A stretch of DNA of 64,000 nucleotides from Leptolyngbya sp. Heron Island J (GTDB taxonomy: Bacteria; Cyanobacteriota; Cyanobacteriia; Phormidesmidales; Phormidesmidaceae). Below the pieces are notes generated by a model. The model did no database searches and was not told where the DNA came from. It was given only the letters and a program-made list of their open reading frames with translations. The stretch lies in the NCBI RefSeq assembly GCF_000482245.1, contig NZ_AWNH01000112.1, positions 124,001-188,000 on the forward strand, written 5' to 3'. Both the position numbers and the translations under genes were made by a program. Each line of letters begins with the position of its first letter. The stretch's first letter is position 1. Below, piece after piece: positions 26,830 through 36,142 of the stretch.

Positions 26830-28278
26830 ATGGCCAGTCGAAGTAACAGTCCGATTTCTGGTATTCAATCCCTGCTGCGGGACGAGCGCTTTTGGAAAAT
26901 CGCTTTCCAGGGGCTGATTCTGTTGTTCGTAGTCAATTTGCTCTGGCATTTCTCAGCTACGCTCAATGACAATATGCTGAACAGAGGGACTCAGTTTGGC
27001 TTTGGTTTCCTCGGGAATCCAGCTGGTTTTGCCATTGGTGAAAGCCTGTTAGATTATCGGGCTCAAGATGCTTATAGCAAGGCGATTCAGGCAGGCATCG
27101 TCAATTCCCTGCGAGTGATGATCGTAGGGGTGATCCTGGCCACTAGCGTGGGGATTACAGCCGGGGTGGCCAGTTTCTCGGATAATTGGCTGCTGTATAA
27201 GCTGAGTCGCGCCTATGTGGGGCTGGTACGTAACGTCCCGCTTTTGCTACAGTTATTTTTCTGGTATTTGGCCGTTTTCTTTAGCTTTCCTGCACCCAGG
27301 AGCCCGTTTGTCTTTCCCAACAGCGACGCTAGCTGGTTGATTCTAAGTAAGAAGGGCATTTATCTCCCAGGGCCTTCCTTTACGCCGGCCACATGGAACG
27401 GGCTGATCTTGTTAGCAGTGTCGCTATTGTTGATTGGGTTGTTTATTCGCTCCATTAATGTCATTCGAAGTGGCCAATATCGGGGTGGTCTGGGGGCACT
27501 GCTGAATTATGGGGTGAGCATTGCCTTGATTCCTGTGCTATTGATTGCTGAGTTTTTCTTACTCTTTAATTGGAGTACAGAGGCAGGAATTTACTTTAAA
27601 GGGGCCTTGCCGGCTCTGATTTCCAACCCTCAGGGATTGTGGGTAATTGTGCTGTTGGTATTGCTGTTGCCACTCGTGTTGCTAAGCCGCTGGCGGACGC
27701 AGCTGATTGTGGAACAGGGGCAGTCTGGTAAGCCGCAGCTGCTTGCGATCGCAGCCCTCATCCTATTCGGCATCCTTATTGTTCTATTTGCTCTAGGTTG
27801 GGAAGCCCCCGTTGCCGGTATGAACGATGAAGGTGCTTTTACCGGTGGTGTTACTGGTGGCCTCAGACTCTCATTAGAATATGCTGCCATTGTGACCGGC
27901 CTGACCTTTTACACCGGAGCCTTTATTGCAGAAATTGTGCGAGCAGGGATTCAATCTGTTTCTCAGGGACAGTGGGAAGCCGCCCGCTCTTTAGGGCTAT
28001 CTTCGGGATTGGCCATGCGCATGGTGGTATTCCCCCAGGCACTGCGAGTGATTATTCCACCACTCAACAGTGAATTTATGAACCTGGCTAAAAACTCCAG
28101 TTTAGCCTTGGCCATCGGCTATCCCGATCTGTACTCAATTGCCAACACCACCTTTAACCAGACCGGTCGACCTGTGGAAGTATTTCTACTGATGATGGCC
28201 ACTTACTTAGTCATCAACCTCTTGATTTCAGTGAACATGAACCAACTCAACAGTGCTGTGCAGTTTAAGGAGCGGTAG
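26830..28278 (+). CDS. natG: Amino-acid ABC transporter permease (AapQ/NatG type)
   Basis: A 482-aa membrane subunit of the amino-acid importer. It has about eight hydrophobic segments and two separated parts of the HisM-type permease fold: the first near residues 90-160 (NSLRVMIVGVILATSVGITA, then GLVRNVPLLLQLFFWY) and the second near 355-475. The EAA loop reads QWEAARSLGLSSGLAMRMVV followed by FPQALRVIIPP, the contact site for the ATPase. The long middle part is typical of AapQ/BztB proteins. The gene starts at ATG 26830 and is followed after 5 nt by natH. Confidence 0.9.
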   Translation: MASRSNSPISGIQSLLRDERFWKIAFQGLILLFVVNLLWHFSATLNDNMLNRGTQFGFGFLGNPAGFAIGESLLDYRAQDAYSKAIQAGIVNSLRVMIVGVILATSVGITAGVASFSDNWLLYKLSRAYVGLVRNVPLLLQLFFWYLAVFFSFPAPRSPFVFPNSDASWLILSKKGIYLPGPSFTPATWNGLILLAVSLLLIGLFIRSINVIRSGQYRGGLGALLNYGVSIALIPVLLIAEFFLLFNWSTEAGIYFKGALPALISNPQGLWVIVLLVLLLPLVLLSRWRTQLIVEQGQSGKPQLLAIAALILFGILIVLFALGWEAPVAGMNDEGAFTGGVTGGLRLSLEYAAIVTGLTFYTGAFIAEIVRAGIQSVSQGQWEAARSLGLSSGLAMRMVVFPQALRVIIPPLNSEFMNLAKNSSLALAIGYPDLYSIANTTFNQTGRPVEVFLLMMATYLVINLLISVNMNQLNSAVQFKER

Positions 28279-28283
28279 AGGCG

Positions 28284-29882
28284 ATGACAACAACATCTCC
28301 CCAGTCACCTTTAGTAGTCGAGGAGTCAAGCCCGCCACCTATCGCCCAGGCTGGGCCTGTTGCCTGGTTACGTAAACATCTATTTAACACTTGGTACAAC
28401 GCCCTGCTAACAGTTGTCCTGGGCAGTATCTTATTAGCCGCCGTTTGGGGTATGCTCAACTGGGCATTTCGCCTGGCTGAGTGGGCCGTCGTGCCCAATA
28501 ACTTAGCCCTATTTATGTCAGGGCTCTATCCATCGGAGCGATACTACCGCATTTGGACCATCTTAGGGGTCAATGTAGCCATGGGTGGAATCACCTGGGG
28601 GCTGCTGGTCCGCAATCAGGCAACGCTATTTGGTCGCAATGTCCTGATCACAGTAGCGGCCCTCTGTGCCGGAGCCATTATCTTTCCCCTAACCCGCGCG
28701 TCATCGCCGGTTTTGATTGGCCTCTTAGCGTTAGTTCTAGCCTGTGCCTGGGTGGGCAAACTCTTAGGAAAGCGCCAGCTTCAGCTTAGCCAATTTTTGT
28801 CGGCAGGTTGGTTTTTAGTCTATGCCATTTCGCTATTGATTCTGGCTGGCGGCGATCTGCGCAACAGTCTGATCTTCTTAGTAGCGGCCCTGGCGCTGAG
28901 CATCTGGCTGGCATCCGTCGTTCTAAAGTTGTTAGCCAACTTCTCAGTTGTCGATACCGTCAGTCATAACTTCTTCGGAATCTGGTTAATGCGGGTTCTA
29001 TGGTTTGCTGGCAGTATTGCTCTGTTCTTACCGATTTTTGGCTTTCTAAATATTCCACTGTTTCTCAAAGTCTTCACCTACATCGTCTACATTGCCTTTG
29101 TATCTCTGTTGGTGCCGATTTTGGCAGAACGTCGGACGCTAACTACGTTTGTGCTGGTGGCAGTTGCGTTTGGCCTCACCTTTTTTGTCCTCACCGTTAT
29201 CCCTGACACAGTCGGCGGCTTTTTTGGACTGCCGCCCATTGGCACTAACAACTGGGGAGGTCTAACTCTGACGCTGTTTCTGGCCATTACCGGTATCGCT
29301 CTATGCTTTCCGATTGGTGTATTGATGGCCCTGGGTCGCCGCAGCAATTTACCGATTATCAAGGGATTATCAGTAGCCTATATCGAACTGATTCGCGGGG
29401 TACCCCTGATTTCCATTTTGTTTATGGGTCAGGTAATGATTCCGTTGTTTTTACCTGAAGGTGTCCGCCCCGATAACATTGTTCGAGCTATTGTCGGTCT
29501 GACCCTATTTAGTTCAGCCTATTTGGCAGAGAATGTCCGCGCCGGGTTACAGGCCATTCCCCGTGGTCAGTTTGAAGCAGCGGCATCCTTGGGGCTTAAT
29601 AATCCGCTGACCCTGGCTCTGATTGTGCTACCCCAGGCCCTAAAAACTGCAATTCCGGCAATTGTAGGCCAGTTTATCAGTCTCTTCCAGGACACGACAT
29701 TATTAGGAATTGTCGGTCTAGTTGAGCTATTAGGAATCAGCAATAGTATTTTGGCCAACCCTAATTATTTAGGCGATTATGCTGAAGCGTATCTCTTTAT
29801 TGCCCTACTCTATTGGTTCTTCTGCTACGCCATGTCCCTGGGCAGTCGCCGGATTGAGCAAGCCTTAAATACGGAACGGTAG
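28284..29882 (+). CDS. natH: Amino-acid ABC transporter permease (AapM/NatH type)
   Basis: A 532-aa second permease subunit, longer than most AapM proteins because of extra N-terminal hydrophobic segments. The transport core is C-terminal (about 320-530), with SVAYIELIRGVPLISILFMG and the EAA loop GQFEAAASLGLNNPLTLALI followed by VLPQALKTAIPAI. It forms the heterodimeric channel with natG. It starts 5 nt after the natG stop and precedes bgtA by 90 nt. Confidence 0.9.
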   Translation: MTTTSPQSPLVVEESSPPPIAQAGPVAWLRKHLFNTWYNALLTVVLGSILLAAVWGMLNWAFRLAEWAVVPNNLALFMSGLYPSERYYRIWTILGVNVAMGGITWGLLVRNQATLFGRNVLITVAALCAGAIIFPLTRASSPVLIGLLALVLACAWVGKLLGKRQLQLSQFLSAGWFLVYAISLLILAGGDLRNSLIFLVAALALSIWLASVVLKLLANFSVVDTVSHNFFGIWLMRVLWFAGSIALFLPIFGFLNIPLFLKVFTYIVYIAFVSLLVPILAERRTLTTFVLVAVAFGLTFFVLTVIPDTVGGFFGLPPIGTNNWGGLTLTLFLAITGIALCFPIGVLMALGRRSNLPIIKGLSVAYIELIRGVPLISILFMGQVMIPLFLPEGVRPDNIVRAIVGLTLFSSAYLAENVRAGLQAIPRGQFEAAASLGLNNPLTLALIVLPQALKTAIPAIVGQFISLFQDTTLLGIVGLVELLGISNSILANPNYLGDYAEAYLFIALLYWFFCYAMSLGSRRIEQALNTER

Positions 29883-29972
29883 TGATGTTAAATCCCGTGT
29901 CAAGCCTGATAACGACACGGGTTCTGAATGCCACAATTGTTTTGGGGTTTCCCCACTATTAGGAACTGTACA

Positions 29973-30773
29973 ATGACCCAAACCGATGATTTGCCCATGA
30001 CCAGCGATGCTAACGGTCACAGTAATGGAAACGTTGACAACGAAGCTGTAATTGTCGCCAGTGATGTCGAAAAGTGGTATGACAATGGCTTTAATGTGCT
30101 TAAGGGCGTCAGCCTCAATGTTTACAAAGGTGAAGTAGTGGTGGTAATGGGGCCGTCGGGCTCGGGGAAATCCACTTTTATCAGAACCTTTAATGCGTTA
30201 GAGCCATACCAAAAAGGCAGTATTGTCATTGACGGTATTGAGATTTCCCACGACCTTAAAAATATCGAAGAGATTCGCCGGGAAGTGGGCATGGTGTTTC
30301 AGCAGTTTAATCTGTTTCCTCACCTGACAGTTTTGCAAAATGTTACCCTGGCTCCGATTTGGGTGCGTAAGCAAAAGAAGCGGGAAGCAGAAGAAATTGC
30401 CATGCAGCTGCTGGAGCGGGTGGGAATTCTGGAGCAAGCAAATAAGTTTCCGGGGCAGCTATCTGGTGGTCAGCAACAGCGGGTTGCTATTGCCCGCTCC
30501 CTGGCCATGCAGCCCAAGATCATGCTATTCGACGAGCCTACATCTGCCCTTGACCCTGAAATGGTGCGGGAGGTGCTGGACGTTATGCGCGGTCTGGCCG
30601 ACTCGGGTATGACTATGGTGTGTGTGACTCACGAGGTGGGGTTTGCCCGTGAGGTGGCTGACCGGGTGGTGCTAATGGATGGCGGTGTGCTGGTGGAAGA
30701 GAATACGCCAGATGAGTTCTTTAATAATCCTAAGGAAGAGCGCTCTCAAAAGTTCTTGTCTCAGATTTTGTAA
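29973..30773 (+). CDS. bgtA: Amino-acid ABC transporter ATP-binding protein
   Basis: A 266-aa ATPase that energises the natF-natG-natH importer. Walker A is GPSGSGKST, the signature is [15 protein letters not shown], Walker B is [13 protein letters not shown], and the switch His lies in [13 protein letters not shown]. The N-terminal 25 residues are polar and variable. The open frame extends 15 codons further upstream, but the ATG at 29973 has AGGAA a suitable distance upstream and is preferred. A terminator hairpin follows. In Anabaena the BgtA ATPase is shared by two importers, which may also hold here. Confidence 0.93.
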   Translation: MTQTDDLPMTSDANGHSNGNVDNEAVIVASDVEKWYDNGFNVLKGVSLNVYKGEVVVVMGPSGSGKSTFIRTFNALEPYQKGSIVIDGIEISHDLKNIEEIRREVGMVFQQFNLFPHLTVLQNVTLAPIWVRKQKKREAEEIAMQLLERVGILEQANKFPGQLSGGQQQRVAIARSLAMQPKIMLFDEPTSALDPEMVREVLDVMRGLADSGMTMVCVTHEVGFAREVADRVVLMDGGVLVEENTPDEFFNNPKEERSQKFLSQIL

Positions 30774-30801
30774 GCAGACGAGTAAATTAGATGTTGTGAA
30801 C

Positions 30802-30829
30802 AAAAGGATGCGTTGCGGCGCATCCTTTT
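30802..30829 (+). terminator. Terminator after bgtA
   Basis: AAAAGGATGCG (30802-30812) and CGCATCCTTTT (30819-30829) form a perfect 11-bp stem with a 6-nt loop, 29 nt after the bgtA stop. The T-rich right arm serves as the tail of the signal. It closes the importer operon and marks the boundary with the accessory island. Confidence 0.8.
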
Positions 30830-30940
30830 GAGTATTTAGAGTTCTGCGGCTCATTAATATACCCGATTAATCCGGTCTCGACTTCTTCAACCTTCTAGCT
30901 TTGAGAGTTGAGCGAAGTCGAAACTCGCTCTACGGGTATT

Positions 30941-31444
30941 TCATTTTCGAGTCAGTTCCTTAAGTCCGTTTTCTATCAACCAATCATCAATCAGTTGATA
31001 AATAGCCGTAATTTCAATTTCTGGTCGCCCCTGTTCATGCATCCATTCTTCAAACGGATTTTCTCCCGTACGAACACGATCAACAAAATTCTCAAACTGC
31101 AGTTCTGAAAGCCCAAAAGTTGTTAACAAGCTATCCTGATTGACCCTGATTGTTCCAATGGCCATTAAACTAAGCAACTGATCACGATTTTTCTGGGTCA
31201 GTGTCTCAAGTTCTTGGTTAATTGCTACTGTACGTTCTGGTGAAAACCGACGCATTTTCATTTGCTCGTTTAGTCGCATCTTCACTCGACTAATGCCACC
31301 AATCGATAACCAGCTTCTCATGTCATCCATGGCACTACTGCCAATGCGATAATCTTTTTTCGCTAACGCATCTAATGCCAGCTCAAAATTACGCTTCAAA
31401 ACGTCTTGCCAGTTATCATGCTCTAAATATTCAATCAGTGACAC
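30941..31444 (-). CDS. Hypothetical protein
   Basis: A 167-aa soluble protein, mostly helical and charged, without a domain I recognise. A central motif region reads FGLSELQFENFVDRVRTGEN, which may pair as a helix-turn-helix-like segment, and the C-terminal 30 residues are rich in I, D and W. It begins with GTG at 31444, supported by AAAGGG about 8 nt upstream. It lies at the edge of the accessory island, downstream of the STAND gene on the same strand, but 460 nt away, so a functional link is only possible. Confidence 0.6.
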   Translation of the reverse strand: MSLIEYLEHDNWQDVLKRNFELALDALAKKDYRIGSSAMDDMRSWLSIGGISRVKMRLNEQMKMRRFSPERTVAINQELETLTQKNRDQLLSLMAIGTIRVNQDSLLTTFGLSELQFENFVDRVRTGENPFEEWMHEQGRPEIEITAIYQLIDDWLIENGLKELTRK

Positions 31445-31903
31445 GTTATTTACCCTTTACCTAACATGGGTTGTTTCTATCGTAACTGCTGTGTAAAGGA
31501 TAAGGTACTGGGTGCTGTAGTGCGAACTGACGACCATAAGGCCATATGCTTTATCAACTCTGACCATTTGCCCTTAACCTCGATAAGGTAAGGTCATGCG
31601 ACACCAGAGGTTAGATCATGTCCCAAACTACTGATTAGCGAGGCGGTGGACGACTATCGATCTACAGTCACCATCTGAGAGCAGAGAGGGTCCTAGTATT
31701 CTCATCAATGCAAAAGGCATTAACATAGGATGTTCTGCTAGCGTAGCGTAACGCACCCAATCAAAGAATTTTGGCTGTATGCATCACTCTGATCGGGAGC
31801 TGTTGGAGATAATGATGCGTCACGACGAACCCTACAGGCTACTTGTCTGGGGATAAACCTGAATAGTCTCAGACCTGAGCATCTCCTTGATTCAGAAGCC
31901 AAT
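31445..31903. other. Spacer with repeat-like sequence downstream of the STAND gene
   Basis: About 460 bp without a gene. Near 31738-31757 it holds GCTAGCGTAGCGTAACGCAC, which resembles a short extragenic repeat seen in filamentous cyanobacteria, with internal complementarity (GCGT/ACGC). The rest is unremarkable. It could be remnant sequence from assembly of the accessory island. Confidence 0.4.
31738..31757 (+). repeat. Possible extragenic repeat element
   Basis: A 20-bp stretch built from GCGTAGCGTAACGC, partly palindromic. From memory similar sequences recur between genes in filamentous cyanobacteria. Only one copy was noticed here, so the call rests on recall and not on repetition within the window. 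Confidence 0.3.
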
Positions 31904-32974
31904 CTAAAAGATACTCCGCCGTTTTACGGTAAACTCCGTGTTTGCTATGAGTTGTGTAATGTCTAGTTCAGGCATATCTTCATACCCTTTCAATGCACTA
32001 AGATCTTTGCGTGAACCTTGGTACTCGATAGCAGAAGTAAGCAACTTAAAGGCTTTCAATGATTTTTTATCTTCGAACCAAGCAAGTATAGTCGAAAGAA
32101 TTTCGCTCCACGAGACATCAGTTTTTAAGATTCCATCAATCCAAGTATCAAGCCATATGAGACGATCCTCTGCAATCATTTCGTCTAATGAGAATCTTGC
32201 CTGATTTGGGTCCCATTTGAAATGTGTATGTGATGGTTTGAGGAAGCTATCAAACAGTTCTCGACGAACTTCAAACCATCCTCGTTCATTACATTCTTCC
32301 CAGAAGTCATGAATGGATACTGATGATAGAAGGTGAACGTAGGGAGCGAGGGAACGTAGTTGAGTTTCACTTTTCACACCTGGATGCCCAGATATTTTTA
32401 CACCAAAGCAAAAACTTAAACGCTGAAGCATTTTGCCTGGCTCTGGACATTCTTTAATAGAAGCATCTGCCAATTCTAGAAGCTTTGGCGTCGAGAAATA
32501 AAGTGCTGTGCTGACGTACTTCTCGCTAAAGCGAAGATGATCCCAGTGTTTAAGGAGAATTTGCTCTGCATCATTCACTTCCATTCGTGAAATGAGATCA
32601 TGAATAATCCAATCTGGTTCAATAGATTCAAACCATAACTGCTGCGCCAAATTACTTCGCTTTTCTAGCGTTTTATCTAAAGCTTCTGAAAGCTCTGATG
32701 TCCAGATATAACGTCCATATTGCCACCAAAGACTTTTCTCATCATTAGTTATCTTTTCGAGTAATGCGGGAATAGCCTGCAAATCACCGCGAATTAGTCG
32801 CTGCTGCAGAATACTATCTGTAAGTGCATCCGACGACTCTATACATCGCAAAACCTCCGAATCTTCTGGGGCTTGCGTCGCAGACCAAAATTTAAATGCT
32901 GTTTCCCGTAGATGTGAATTATTAGCTGCATTCTGCCAAATTGAAACTAGAAGCTCACGACATTCCTCAGACAT
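31904..32974 (-). CDS. C-terminal helical-repeat part of the interrupted STAND protein
   Basis: This frame continues, in the same reading frame, the 872-codon STAND gene that ends with TAG at 33002-33004. After that codon the frame stays open for 365 codons. The first ATG lies at 32974 (about 356 aa) with a GGGG run shortly upstream, and a TTG is available at 32986. The protein is made of helical repeats (for example LVSIWQNAANNSHLRETAFK and AIPALLEKIT) with no catalytic motif, as expected for the sensor half of a STAND NTPase. It may be expressed as a separate subunit, but simple nonsense mutation of one 1238-codon gene explains it better. Confidence 0.7.
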   Translation of the reverse strand: MSEECRELLVSIWQNAANNSHLRETAFKFWSATQAPEDSEVLRCIESSDALTDSILQQRLIRGDLQAIPALLEKITNDEKSLWWQYGRYIWTSELSEALDKTLEKRSNLAQQLWFESIEPDWIIHDLISRMEVNDAEQILLKHWDHLRFSEKYVSTALYFSTPKLLELADASIKECPEPGKMLQRLSFCFGVKISGHPGVKSETQLRSLAPYVHLLSSVSIHDFWEECNERGWFEVRRELFDSFLKPSHTHFKWDPNQARFSLDEMIAEDRLIWLDTWIDGILKTDVSWSEILSTILAWFEDKKSLKAFKLLTSAIEYQGSRKDLSALKGYEDMPELDITQLIANTEFTVKRRSIF

Positions 32975-33001
32975 TGGACGCCCCAATTCTTGAGCACGTT
33001 T

Positions 33002-35620
33002 CTAGTCGTTTCCTACCTGCATAAGAAAGAGTGAACCAGTTCCCTCTATTTGTCCATGTATTTCTGCGAACTCATTCACTACAAAATTAACTGCTTTTGG
33101 ATGGTCCATGCCATGAAGCATATAGGTTATCGGCGATTTTAAGTCCTCTTCTGAGCCACGCTGAATAAAGTAGTCGAGAGCTGAATAAGGTGGCCATTTG
33201 CGAAAGGCCCACCGAACTTCGTAAGCAGCAAGACTATCACGAGACGATGGGATGCCTGTTTTTTCAGATTGATCAGATAACGATGCCCAAGCATCGCATA
33301 TGGGCTTCAGGAATCTCACCGGATCATCTGCGCAACATTCCGCAAAAGCCCACAGGTATGCATCTAGATGATTGAGTCGATCATTATCAGTATTCCAACA
33401 GGCTTCAATAGCTATTGCCAAGCTTGGGTCAGCAAAATGACCAGATAGTCGTAAGGCACCTATCCTAGTCTGAGACGGTAGTGTTGTTCCTTGAAGGATT
33501 TTGGATAAAGCCTCGGTCAGTAAATGTCCATATTTACTTTTTGCATGTTCAATTTGGTTATCACGCCAAGGGTAATCACAGCCAGGATCAAAAACTGAAC
33601 AAAAATATATTCCACCTGAAATATCACCGTTGCGCAACAGTGCAACAGCAGCATTTAGAGGATTATCTTGATAGAGCTTTCTAGCAAGCTGAGAGACTCC
33701 TGGCGCATCTGTTTCGGACAGCATCGCTAAAGCTTCTAGCCTCAGAGAAAGATTAGATGGCTTTTTCGTTGTTGGCTCCACAAGCCAATTATTGATTGCT
33801 TTGAGGATTGTATTTCGATTAGGATGTTTTGCCTCACCTATGATGCGAAACGCATGGAATAGTGCAAGTGGGTTGGAAGACTTAACGCGCTCAATGAAGG
33901 AAAAACTAATAGTCTCTCTAGTAATAGCTGCTCCTATGACTTCTGCAAAGTAAGGTTCAGATAATACCTCTTCTTGTAGTAGTCCTCGACTTTCAAGATC
34001 AGCAACCGCATCAGCAAGCAGCCAGTCGCGTACACGGTCATGTCGGAAGACGAGCCGCTGATTGTCAGAAGAACCTATTGATCGAATGAATTTACCACGA
34101 TCTACAAGTTGGCTAAGCAATTGTAAGTTTTGACCTTGTAGTCCTTCCCAAGTAGTAACTTCGTTTGAAACAAGGTCTAGCTTACGTCTTGATAGCATTT
34201 CACTACCAAGCGCACGAATTGCTTGACGATAGCTAGCTGCAAAATAACCTGGACTTGTTTGTCGAATATCACTAAGGCAATCCTCAAAGAATTGTTCAAT
34301 AATATGATTTGCATCAGGTGTCTTGTCCCGATTATGTAGCGCTATTAAAAGTGGATCATTGCCCAATGCATGTGCAATTGACCCAGCTTCCAAAAGGCTA
34401 ATGTCTTGATTAGCTAAATGAGACCGCTTTAAAACAGCTTCTATTCCCTCACTTTCTGTAAAACCATCAGCAATCAAAGTTAGCGGCTGAATATTCTCCC
34501 GTATTTGCGTAGGTAAAGATGCAAATATCTCTCGCCATAGAGGACATAGGACACGCCAATAGGATGATTTTTTCTGGTTGTCCTCTGAAGATATCTGACT
34601 CCAGCTAGCTAGTTTCTCCAGCAAAATTTGAGCTTTACCTGATCGATTGATATCCTCAACAATCAGCCACAAGGGTTGCTCGGACGAGCAGAACGAGGAG
34701 GGGGTTGGACTTATTACAGCTAAAGATGGATGTAACTGGCGGAGTTCTTCCATAACCGCTTGTTCAAGTGTCGATGCTGAAGCAACAGTTTCATGAGATA
34801 GAACAAGTCCAAAATTACCGCTTTCGACATGAGCCATAAGTTGACGAAAGCAAGCAACTGATTTGCCTAAACCCGATCCTGCTACCAGAAAGGTCATGTC
34901 GCGATTCAACGCACTTGATAACAGACTGTCAAGCTGACGCGGAATCCATGCGTTTGGATTGTCAAGTAGCCTCTTTTGCTGAATGTCCAAACTCTCTTTC
35001 GAAAGCTTGTGAAGCAATTCGGAGGATAGTTGCTCCTGTTCAATATTCAGAAATGATCGGCGAATCCATTGGCCAGTAGGCTGATTATCAAGGAAATGAA
35101 CCAGCCTTGACCTTGGCCAAGGATCAATCTCTATCCCGTAATTACGTCCTAATGCTTGTACATCGCGAATCAGTTCCTGACTGGGTTCTGAATTTGTTGT
35201 GAGAACTAATGTCACAACTAAATCAGGAGTCCGTATTCGTTCCTTAGCGACGATCTTTGCTGTCTTGATAAGATCTCCAGCAGTTACAGATGAGTTTTTC
35301 CCTTTGCGGGATTTGACTTTAGATGGGTCAAGTAGCCACTTCTTTCGTAAAGCTTGATCGATGCTTTTAAGGTCTTTAGCATCTTTAGAGTAATGTGTAG
35401 TATGGTGGACGGCGATCATGTGAGGCGGATTTGCACCTTGAACAAAACAAATCCCATCTACGGATGACTTAACCGTTTGACCTGCAACATTGACTCCTGG
35501 ATGGGCTAAAGAGGCATATCGTTCTGGATTAGCCTCTCGTAAAATGGATGTTACTAGACGCTCAAACAGTCCAGCGTCAGTTATGTTTGCTAGTACTTGT
35601 GCAGTCGTTTCTGCGCTCAT
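33002..35620 (-). CDS. Nuclease-like/STAND NTPase/helical-repeat protein, Avs-like, cut short by in-frame TAG
   Basis: This 872-aa protein has the layout of antiviral STAND proteins. Residues 1-190 form a restriction-endonuclease-like domain (FERLVTSILREA, then VDGI at 54-57, then AVHHTTH at 70-76). A P-loop NTPase follows, with Walker A AGSGLGKS (247-254) and Walker B LWLIVEDIN (317-325). A winged-helix segment reads FRHDRVRDWLLADAV (525-539), and HEAT-like repeats run from about 545 on. In the Avs families the repeats sense a phage protein and the NTPase oligomerises to fire the effector. Here the expected E-x-K of a PD-(D/E)xK nuclease is not evident, so activity is uncertain. The start is ATG 35620. 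A single TAG splits it from 365 further in-frame codons. By eye it is AT-richer than its neighbours. Confidence 0.8.
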   Translation of the reverse strand: MSAETTAQVLANITDAGLFERLVTSILREANPERYASLAHPGVNVAGQTVKSSVDGICFVQGANPPHMIAVHHTTHYSKDAKDLKSIDQALRKKWLLDPSKVKSRKGKNSSVTAGDLIKTAKIVAKERIRTPDLVVTLVLTTNSEPSQELIRDVQALGRNYGIEIDPWPRSRLVHFLDNQPTGQWIRRSFLNIEQEQLSSELLHKLSKESLDIQQKRLLDNPNAWIPRQLDSLLSSALNRDMTFLVAGSGLGKSVACFRQLMAHVESGNFGLVLSHETVASASTLEQAVMEELRQLHPSLAVISPTPSSFCSSEQPLWLIVEDINRSGKAQILLEKLASWSQISSEDNQKKSSYWRVLCPLWREIFASLPTQIRENIQPLTLIADGFTESEGIEAVLKRSHLANQDISLLEAGSIAHALGNDPLLIALHNRDKTPDANHIIEQFFEDCLSDIRQTSPGYFAASYRQAIRALGSEMLSRRKLDLVSNEVTTWEGLQGQNLQLLSQLVDRGKFIRSIGSSDNQRLVFRHDRVRDWLLADAVADLESRGLLQEEVLSEPYFAEVIGAAITRETISFSFIERVKSSNPLALFHAFRIIGEAKHPNRNTILKAINNWLVEPTTKKPSNLSLRLEALAMLSETDAPGVSQLARKLYQDNPLNAAVALLRNGDISGGIYFCSVFDPGCDYPWRDNQIEHAKSKYGHLLTEALSKILQGTTLPSQTRIGALRLSGHFADPSLAIAIEACWNTDNDRLNHLDAYLWAFAECCADDPVRFLKPICDAWASLSDQSEKTGIPSSRDSLAAYEVRWAFRKWPPYSALDYFIQRGSEEDLKSPITYMLHGMDHPKAVNFVVNEFAEIHGQIEGTGSLFLMQVGND

Positions 35621-35658
35621 GCATGTAACTTAGCTTAAAGAAGAGTAAATGTGTCAAA

Positions 35659-35698
35659 ACCGTAACCATCATGATATTTTCCCTATGATGGTCACGGT
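35659..35698 (-). terminator. 14-bp inverted repeat between toxin-antitoxin remnant and STAND gene
   Basis: ACCGTAACCATCAT (35659-35672) and ATGATGGTCACGGT (35685-35698) pair with one mismatch around a 12-nt loop. On the minus strand it lies just after the toxin remnant and is followed by TTTTGACA. It can therefore terminate the toxin-antitoxin transcript. The TTGACA (35652-35657) is a perfect -35 hexamer for the STAND gene, although the -10 at 17-nt spacing (GCTAAG) is poor. Confidence 0.6.
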
Positions 35699-35756
35699 CA
35701 GCATTTTTCCTGTTTTAGGAAGGCAGTTAGCGCATGCGCCTCATCATAGTGACCTA

Positions 35757-36142
35757 CTACCAAAGTGTTTGGCAATCATATTGACCAAAAGCCTGATCTT
35801 TTGACACCAGCGTTGCAAACTCAACCCGACTTTGAGCAATGAGAAGCCGATCAAACGGATCTTTATGATGCCAGGGCAACTGGTCAAGCTCAATAATATG
35901 GTCAAGAGTAATAGGAAGAATGCCACTCTATTCTGGCTTTCTTGCCGTTGAACAACATCCAGCAACGGCTGTCTCAGCTCAAGTTTGCCTAAATGCGCTT
36001 TAATCTGAATTTCCCAAATGCTAACCAGGCTTAGCAAAACCGAATGCTCTGGGGTTCTTAGCAACTCCAACGTACTCGTAGGAATTTGGCTCGATTGACT
36101 ATCCCACCAAATAAACGTGTGGGTATCCAGCAAAAGCTTCAT
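35757..36142 (-). pseudogene. VapC-like PIN-domain toxin, frameshifted
   Basis: The gene starts at ATG 36142 with a PIN-domain N-terminus (MKLLLDTHTFIWW, carrying the first catalytic Asp) and stays readable to about residue 75. A one-base loss near 35920 then changes frame. The continuation in the shifted frame is clearly the PIN C-terminus: ILPITLDHIIELDQLPWHHK, then DPFDRLLIAQS with the second acidic cluster, then LVSKDQAFGQY, ending in TAG at 35757. Unshifted, translation runs into an unrelated tail ending at 35744. PIN toxins cut RNA, and this one should be inactive. The start overlaps the antitoxin stop by 4 nt. Confidence 0.85.

Noticed and set aside
33190-33375. Plus-strand frames inside the STAND gene
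   Set aside because: Lie in the shadow of the long minus-strand gene and lack domains or ribosome-binding sites.
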